From NCBI RefSeq assembly GCF_048595215.1, contig NZ_JBMDWJ010000214.1, positions 1 to 27,791 of the forward strand: DNA of 27,791 nt, written 5' to 3'. Every line of letters starts with the position of its first letter. Positions within the stretch are counted from its first letter, which is position 1. A program made the translations under genes and the position numbers. Origin of the DNA: Siphonobacter sp048595215. GTDB lineage: Bacteria > Bacteroidota > Bacteroidia > Cytophagales > Spirosomataceae. The notes beneath the pieces were generated by a model. It was given only the letters and a program-made list of their open reading frames with translations. It was not told the DNA's origin and ran no database searches. This document shows, piece after piece, positions 23,498-27,791 of this stretch.

Positions 23498-25363
23498 ATG
23501 TATACATCAGAAGAGCTGAGTTTGCGGCTGCTGTCCGAATTGAGAGCAATCGCAAGGGAGTTGAGTATATCCAATCCAACCCAACTGTCCAAATCCGAAC
23601 TCATTACCAAAATTTTAGAGCGGCAAACTTCCCAAGAGAAGCCCGCTAGTCCTACCCCTATGCCAGCAGCATCCGATAAACCACGGGCTCGTCGTACACG
23701 AAAAACGGCCCAAGAGCCCGCTGCACCTTCCGCTCCCGAAGCGGAATCTATAAGTTCAGAAGTACCAGAGGAAGTTCAAGAAAGCCCTGCTGCATTGATT
23801 CCTGCATCTCAACCCGAGCCTACTCCGGTTGAAGTACCACCTACTACGACGGCCCAGACGGAATCCGAAAATCGCCACAAACGCACCCGTATTCGTCGGG
23901 GTGGGGTTTCCGAAGATTTACCTGATACTACACCCGTACCGGTTACGCCGGTGATAGAAGAGCAGGAACAGGCATTTGAGCCCGTAGATGAAATGGAAAT
24001 CCCCGCCGAATTGGCAAACGATTTCTCATTAGATGAAGCGTATCAGTCCACGATGGAGGTGATGCCTTCAGAAAGCGAATCAGCACCGGCAGTCAATCCG
24101 GTAAGCCCTGATCCGAATCGTCCCAATACTCGTGAAACCCGTGAAGGTCGTACCGACGAAAGTGGTCAGCCTTTGCAGCCCAACCCGCGATCGCAGCAAT
24201 TGCAGCAGCAGGTGAAGCGGAATTATAACCAGCACATTCGGGAATTTGACGGGCTTATTGAAAACGAAGGCGTACTCGAAATCATGTCCGATGGTGGATA
24301 CGGTTTCCTGCGGTCAGCGGATTACAATTACCTGGCTTCCCCTGATGATATTTATGTGTCTCCTTCCCAGATCAAGCTGTTTGGTCTGAAAACGGGCGAT
24401 ACCGTACGCGGAGCCATTCGCCCGCCGAAAGAAGGAGAGAAGTACTTTGCCCTGTTACGGGTTGAGTCCGTAAATGGAAAAACAACGGAAGAAATTCGGG
24501 ATCGGATTCCATTCGAATACCTGACGCCGCTGTTTCCGACGGAAAAACTGAACCTGTTTACTTCGGGCCGCGAAAATTCTACCCGTATTCTCGATTTGTT
24601 TGCTCCGATCGGGAAAGGACAACGGGGGATGATCGTTGCTCAGCCTAAAACGGGTAAAACGGTATTACTGAAAGAAATCGCTAACGCCATTGCCCGTAAT
24701 CACCCGGAAGTGTTCCTGATCATTCTGTTGATTGACGAACGTCCCGAGGAGGTAACCGATATGCAGCGTAGTGTGAAGGCAGAAGTGATTTCTTCTACCT
24801 TCGATGAACAGGCGGATCGTCACGTGAAAGTATCCAGTATGGTCCTGGAAAAAGCCAAGCGGATGGTCGAATGCGGGCACGATGTCGTGATTCTGCTGGA
24901 TTCCATTACACGTCTGGCCCGTGCCTACAACACCGTGGTACCCTCTTCCGGTAAGATTCTCTCGGGTGGGGTAGATGCCAATGCCTTACACAAACCCAAA
25001 CGATTCTTCGGAGCGGCCCGTAATGTGGAGAACGGCGGTTCGCTGACCATCATCGCTACGGCCCTGATCGAAACCGGAAGCCGGATGGATGAAGTAATCT
25101 TCGAAGAATTCAAAGGTACGGGTAACATGGAACTCCAGCTGGATCGGAAACTGTCCAACCGTCGGATGTTCCCTGCCATCGACGTACCGGCTTCGGGTAC
25201 ACGTCGCGAAGACTTGCTTATGGATCCCGAAACGCTCAAGCGTGTCTGGATTTTACGGAAGTACATGTCCGACATGAACTCGGTGGAATCGATGGAGTTC
25301 CTGCTCGAAAAAATGAGAGGTACCCGTTCGAACGAAGAATTCCTGTTGTCAATGAATCGCTAA
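23498..25363 (+). CDS. rho: Transcription termination factor Rho with disordered N-terminal insertion
   Basis: Hexameric RNA-dependent ATPase that ends untranslated transcripts. 621 residues against about 420 in E. coli. A Rho N-terminal helical domain (about 1-45, 'ELRAIARELSISNPTQLSKS') is followed by about 200 residues rich in Pro, Glu, Thr, Ser and Arg without fold-like pattern. The cold-shock-like RNA-binding domain comes next ('GVLEIMSDGGYGFLR', about 258-272). The ATPase follows: Walker A 'AQPKTGKTVLLK' (Lys387, Thr388), 'LLIDERPEEVTDM', Walker B 'DVVILLDSITRLARAYN', Q/R-loop region 'SGGVDANALHKPKRFFGAAR' and 'LDRKLSNRRMFPAIDV'. The insertion is a known feature of Bacteroidota Rho. Its own promoter, long leader and a strong terminator make a single-gene unit. 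Confidence 0.97.
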   Translation: MYTSEELSLRLLSELRAIARELSISNPTQLSKSELITKILERQTSQEKPASPTPMPAASDKPRARRTRKTAQEPAAPSAPEAESISSEVPEEVQESPAALIPASQPEPTPVEVPPTTTAQTESENRHKRTRIRRGGVSEDLPDTTPVPVTPVIEEQEQAFEPVDEMEIPAELANDFSLDEAYQSTMEVMPSESESAPAVNPVSPDPNRPNTRETREGRTDESGQPLQPNPRSQQLQQQVKRNYNQHIREFDGLIENEGVLEIMSDGGYGFLRSADYNYLASPDDIYVSPSQIKLFGLKTGDTVRGAIRPPKEGEKYFALLRVESVNGKTTEEIRDRIPFEYLTPLFPTEKLNLFTSGRENSTRILDLFAPIGKGQRGMIVAQPKTGKTVLLKEIANAIARNHPEVFLIILLIDERPEEVTDMQRSVKAEVISSTFDEQADRHVKVSSMVLEKAKRMVECGHDVVILLDSITRLARAYNTVVPSSGKILSGGVDANALHKPKRFFGAARNVENGGSLTIIATALIETGSRMDEVIFEEFKGTGNMELQLDRKLSNRRMFPAIDVPASGTRREDLLMDPETLKRVWILRKYMSDMNSVESMEFLLEKMRGTRSNEEFLLSMNR

Positions 25364-25390
25364 GATTTAACCTTAGGATAAATGTATATG

Positions 25391-25421
25391 AAAAGCCTCG
25401 CCTACGGGTGAGGCTTTTTTT
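25391..25421 (+). terminator. Intrinsic terminator after rho
   Basis: AAAAGCCTCGCC (25391-25402) pairs with GG-GTGAGGCTTTT (from 25407), closed by a UNCG-type C(TACG)G tetraloop, and is followed by a T-run. Confidence 0.9.
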
Positions 25422-25505
25422 ATAACTTTTTGCGTTAAATACGGTTGCTTTTTAAGTGATTCTGCCAAACGCCTGGATAAAGCGAGGCAAGATTGGAATC
25501 GAAAG

Positions 25506-25513
25506 TATATTTG
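25506..25513 (+). promoter_or_regulatory. Candidate -7 box for the OmpA/HhH unit
   Basis: TATATTTG fits TAnnTTTG and lies 145 bp before the OmpA-type start, in the only sizeable gap upstream. No TTG is present at the expected -33 position, so support is partial. Confidence 0.4.
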
Positions 25514-25657
25514 CATTTATCATTCAATTCTTGTTGCTTTCGATGAGGCTTCTGTCTTTTTTCGTTACTCCGAATCGTGAATGATCCCCACCTCCTGAAG
25601 CTTAGTCTAAGAAAACAAGTTTATGTTTATCGATACATTTATTAGCTAACCTTCTGT

Positions 25658-26656
25658 ATGTCAATCGCCAAAACCCTGACATGGCTGGTACTCATCGGCT
25701 GGATAGCCGGAGGGACTTACTGGCACGTCTGTCAGATTAAACAATTGTGTGATGGAAACCCCAAACCCCTTACGAAAACGGAATCGTCGGAAGCCTTTGT
25801 CAGTGCTGCCTTGGATATTCAGGACGGAGCCCATTTCCACGTTACCTCTGAAAACAACCTGAGTTTTGGCCGGTCAAACGGACGAGTTGTGACGGGAGCC
25901 GTCGAGCCTCAATTACAGGCACTGGCGGGTTACTTAAAGGAGAAGTCTAAGAAAACGCTGACTGTTACGGGCTTTTATTCATCCGTTGAGGAAAACAATA
26001 CTTCGTTTCCTACGCTGGGGCAAGCCCGGGCGGATGCCATCCGTCAGTATTTTGTGAAGGCTGGGGTCTCACCAAATCAGTTGCGAATCGATGCTAAACA
26101 ACTGGATCTGGCCTTTAGTCCAGCTGATTCTATCTACGGGGCTGGATTTGCATTTGCGGGTACTAACGAACTTCCTAATACAGTTGCTGAAACCAGCGTA
26201 GCCGAGCCCGCAGTATCTGAACCCGCTGTGGTTGAATCGACTGAACCTGCTCCCGCCTTACGAGCACCGAAGGGACAAACCGAAGAAGAACTAGCGGCGG
26301 CGGCAACGTATGAAGGGATTTTCAAGCCTATGGATTTGTATTTTCCACTCAGTAGTAATCAGTTTATTCGGACGAAAGACAATGACAAATTTTTTGAGGA
26401 GGCAAAGAAGTACCTCAAACAACATCCAAATAAACGCCTGACGCTGATTGGTCATACCGACAGCGAAGGCCCCGACGATCATAACCTGCGTTTATCGAAA
26501 AGTAGGGCGGAAGCGGTAAAGAAGCAGTTTATCCGAAAAGGCATGAAAAGCAAACAACTGGTAAGCGATGGAAAAGGCGAAACGCAACCCATTGCCGATA
26601 ATGCCCTGCCCGCGGGTAGAAAGGCCAACCGCCGGGTTACGATCGTTGTTCAGTAA
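25658..26656 (+). CDS. OmpA-family envelope protein with a degenerate second OmpA-like domain
   Basis: A 332-residue protein with an N-terminal hydrophobic segment (about 7-26; no lipobox, perhaps an uncleaved anchor). Residues 218-332 form a canonical OmpA C-terminal peptidoglycan-binding domain: 'MDLYFPLSSN', 'RLTLIGHTDSEGPDDHN' (GHTD at 265-268), 'LRLSKSRAEAVKKQFI', 'GKGETQPIADN' and 'AGRKANRRVTIVV' (Arg pair near 325). Residues about 58-150 look like a worn copy of the same fold ('LTVTGFYSSVEENN', 'LGQARADAIRQYFVKAGV'), without GHTD or the terminal NRR motif. An Ala/Glu/Pro/Val linker (about 170-205) joins them. It likely anchors the envelope to peptidoglycan. It is followed by two related HhH proteins on the same strand within 65 bp, suggesting one operon. 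Confidence 0.88.
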   Translation: MSIAKTLTWLVLIGWIAGGTYWHVCQIKQLCDGNPKPLTKTESSEAFVSAALDIQDGAHFHVTSENNLSFGRSNGRVVTGAVEPQLQALAGYLKEKSKKTLTVTGFYSSVEENNTSFPTLGQARADAIRQYFVKAGVSPNQLRIDAKQLDLAFSPADSIYGAGFAFAGTNELPNTVAETSVAEPAVSEPAVVESTEPAPALRAPKGQTEEELAAAATYEGIFKPMDLYFPLSSNQFIRTKDNDKFFEEAKKYLKQHPNKRLTLIGHTDSEGPDDHNLRLSKSRAEAVKKQFIRKGMKSKQLVSDGKGETQPIADNALPAGRKANRRVTIVVQ

Positions 26657-26718
26657 CAAAAAATGTAAGTAACTAGCCATTTTGGCAGGTTAGCTTCTCT
26701 TTCAAATCACTGTAATGT

Positions 26719-27258
26719 ATGTATGAACATTTTAATCCCTTACAACTGGAAAGTGCGTGGCTTCAACACCTGCTTTTTCTGTTAGGGGCGGGTATCCTGG
26801 GGTACTTGATTGGATTTCTGAAAAGTAAGAATACACTCCATCATCTCGAAGCGGAAATTCGCCAGATAGAGTTTGACCTGGATCAGTGCCATAAAGGCCT
26901 GTACGTGCCCAAGCCGCCAGTCCGAACCGCCGGTCCGCTGCCCGAACCCATTGTGGCTCCGCCCGCGGAAGAAGCCATACAGCCGCTTGCTGCCGTACCG
27001 CACGAAGAAGATGACCTCAAAAAAATTGAAGGAATCGGGCCGAAGATTGAAAAGCTCCTTCACGAGGCCGGCATCAAAACGTTTGCTCAACTGGCCGTAG
27101 CCGAACCCTCACACGTGATGTCCATTCTACGGGCGGCGGGTTCCCGGTTTCAAATTCAGGATCCCAATACCTGGCCCCGTCAGGCTCGCCTGGCTCAGGA
27201 GGGCAAGTGGGATGAACTTCGGGCCTGGCAACAGGAACTGCAAAAGGGGAGAGAATAA
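26719..27258 (+). CDS. Small membrane-anchored helix-hairpin-helix protein, copy 1
   Basis: 179 residues: one N-terminal transmembrane segment (about 14-34, 'WLQHLLFLLGAGILGYLIGF'), a short charged helix likely to form a coiled coil (about 36-58), a Pro/Ala-rich linker (about 63-95), and a C-terminal helix-hairpin-helix domain (about 98-170) with 'LKKIEGIGPKIEKLLHEAGI' and 'AAGSRFQIQDPNTWPRQARL'. This domain resembles those attached to some L21/NADH-dehydrogenase-like proteins and DUF4332. HhH domains often bind DNA without sequence preference but can also bind proteins. The topology probably leaves the HhH domain in the cytoplasm. It starts 62 bp after the OmpA-type gene and is followed 27 bp later by a paralogue. 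Function unknown. Confidence 0.87.
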   Translation: MYEHFNPLQLESAWLQHLLFLLGAGILGYLIGFLKSKNTLHHLEAEIRQIEFDLDQCHKGLYVPKPPVRTAGPLPEPIVAPPAEEAIQPLAAVPHEEDDLKKIEGIGPKIEKLLHEAGIKTFAQLAVAEPSHVMSILRAAGSRFQIQDPNTWPRQARLAQEGKWDELRAWQQELQKGRE

Positions 27259-27285
27259 ACAGAGCATCATCCTTCGACATCAACT

Positions 27286-27791
27286 ATGTTACTCCTACAA
27301 TCATTAAGTCAGAATATTCCCATTGCCGTACTCGAAGCGGTCACGTTTATGAGTTTGGTGGCTGGTCTGGGCTGGTTACTGGGCCGCCGGGCCTTGCACA
27401 GCAAGATCGACGCAATGCAAATGCAAATCGCTACCAAGCGGGTAGAATTAGAGCACTGCCGCGAGTCAAAAACGAATCCATCCAAGCCGAAACCACCCGT
27501 TCCCGTTGTCGTGGAAGAACCACCGTTGATGGAAATTCCGATGGACATAACGCCGATTGAAGGTATTCCAGGAATCACTGCCGCAACGGCCGCTCCGATC
27601 TTATACGAAGAACCCGATGATCTGAAAGTCATTGAAGGCATCGGTCCCAAAATCGAGCAGCTGTTAAATAATGAAGGTATTTCCAGCTTCACTCAGCTAG
27701 CCGCCGCTTCGCCCGAACGGATTAAAGAAATTCTGAATGCCGCCGGATCCCGATTCCAGATGCATGACCCTACGACCTGGCCCGACCAAGC
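27286..27791 (+). CDS. Small membrane-anchored helix-hairpin-helix protein, copy 2, cut by window end
   Basis: From the ATG at 27286 the frame is open to the last base (168 codons; the end lies outside). It repeats the architecture of the gene before it: an N-terminal transmembrane segment (about 14-34, 'VLEAVTFMSLVAGLGWLLGR'), a charged helix ('IDAMQMQIATKRVELEHC'), a Pro/Ile-rich linker, and an HhH domain with 'LKVIEGIGPKIEQLLNNEGI' and 'AAGSRFQMHDPTTWPDQA'. The HhH parts are far more alike than the membrane parts and linkers, which suggests a conserved role for the domain and freedom elsewhere. It is a tandem paralogue, probably in the same operon. By analogy with copy 1 about 10-25 codons are missing. 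Confidence 0.87.
   Translation, partial: MLLLQSLSQNIPIAVLEAVTFMSLVAGLGWLLGRRALHSKIDAMQMQIATKRVELEHCRESKTNPSKPKPPVPVVVEEPPLMEIPMDITPIEGIPGITAATAAPILYEEPDDLKVIEGIGPKIEQLLNNEGISSFTQLAAASPERIKEILNAAGSRFQMHDPTTWPDQ

Noticed and set aside
1..27791. CRISPR arrays, insertion sequences, phage genes
   Set aside because: No regularly spaced direct repeats, transposase motifs or phage structural or lysis genes were seen on either strand.

Overview
The window looks like a chromosomal segment of a Bacteroidota bacterium, most likely order Cytophagales (Spirosoma/Siphonobacter-like). The signs are TAnnTTTG-type -7 promoter boxes, a Rho factor with a long disordered N-terminal insertion, many lipoproteins with short 'SC' lipoboxes, a GH92 mannosidase, a cellobiose 2-epimerase and OmpA-type envelope proteins. 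The genus is inference. No mobile element, CRISPR array, phage gene or rRNA was seen. Both ends cut through genes.

Layout. (1) 1-3272: the 3' two-thirds of an RND efflux permease and its lipoprotein adaptor, overlapping by ATGA and ended by a strong bidirectional terminator. (2) 3466-5058 (minus): a large secreted beta-rich lipoprotein of unknown function. Its upstream region has a minus-strand terminator-like hairpin and a 20-bp perfect palindrome. (3) 5083-5964: mostly non-coding, with what looks like the wreck of a small secreted-protein gene. (4) 5965-7568: two tandem paralogous lipoproteins with a bacterial Ig-like domain. (5) 7693-9759 (minus): a GH92 glycosidase with glutamine where the family's catalytic acid glutamate is expected. 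(6) 10001-10207 (minus): two identical tRNA-Arg(ACG) genes with their own promoter and terminator. (7) 10312-13661 (minus): an apparent murein-peptide recycling operon (dipeptide epimerase, AOS-fold PLP enzyme, NlpC/P60 peptidase). (8) 13940-14911: a membrane-anchored endonuclease/exonuclease/phosphatase-fold enzyme. (9) 14987-17116 (minus): a conserved lipoprotein and a cellobiose 2-epimerase. (10) 17325-22099: molybdenum cofactor genes moeA (minus), moaC and mobA (plus), interrupted by a dipeptidyl peptidase IV-like gene. (11) 22124-25363: an MscS channel, then rho behind a clear promoter and a pyrimidine-rich leader. (12) 25658-27791: an OmpA-type protein with a degenerate second OmpA-like domain, then two paralogous small membrane-anchored helix-hairpin-helix proteins, the last cut by the window end.

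How the genes work together. The epimerase/peptidase operon fits recycling of L-Ala-D-Glu-diamino-acid peptides from cell wall turnover. MoaC, MobA and MoeA act at separate steps of molybdenum cofactor synthesis: cyclic pyranopterin formation, GMP addition and molybdenum insertion. The OmpA/HhH cluster is probably one envelope-associated transcription unit of unknown role. The rest is housekeeping or envelope functions. The least ordinary items are the GH92 active-site change, the PLP enzyme inside the murein-peptide operon, and the OmpA plus twin membrane-HhH cluster.
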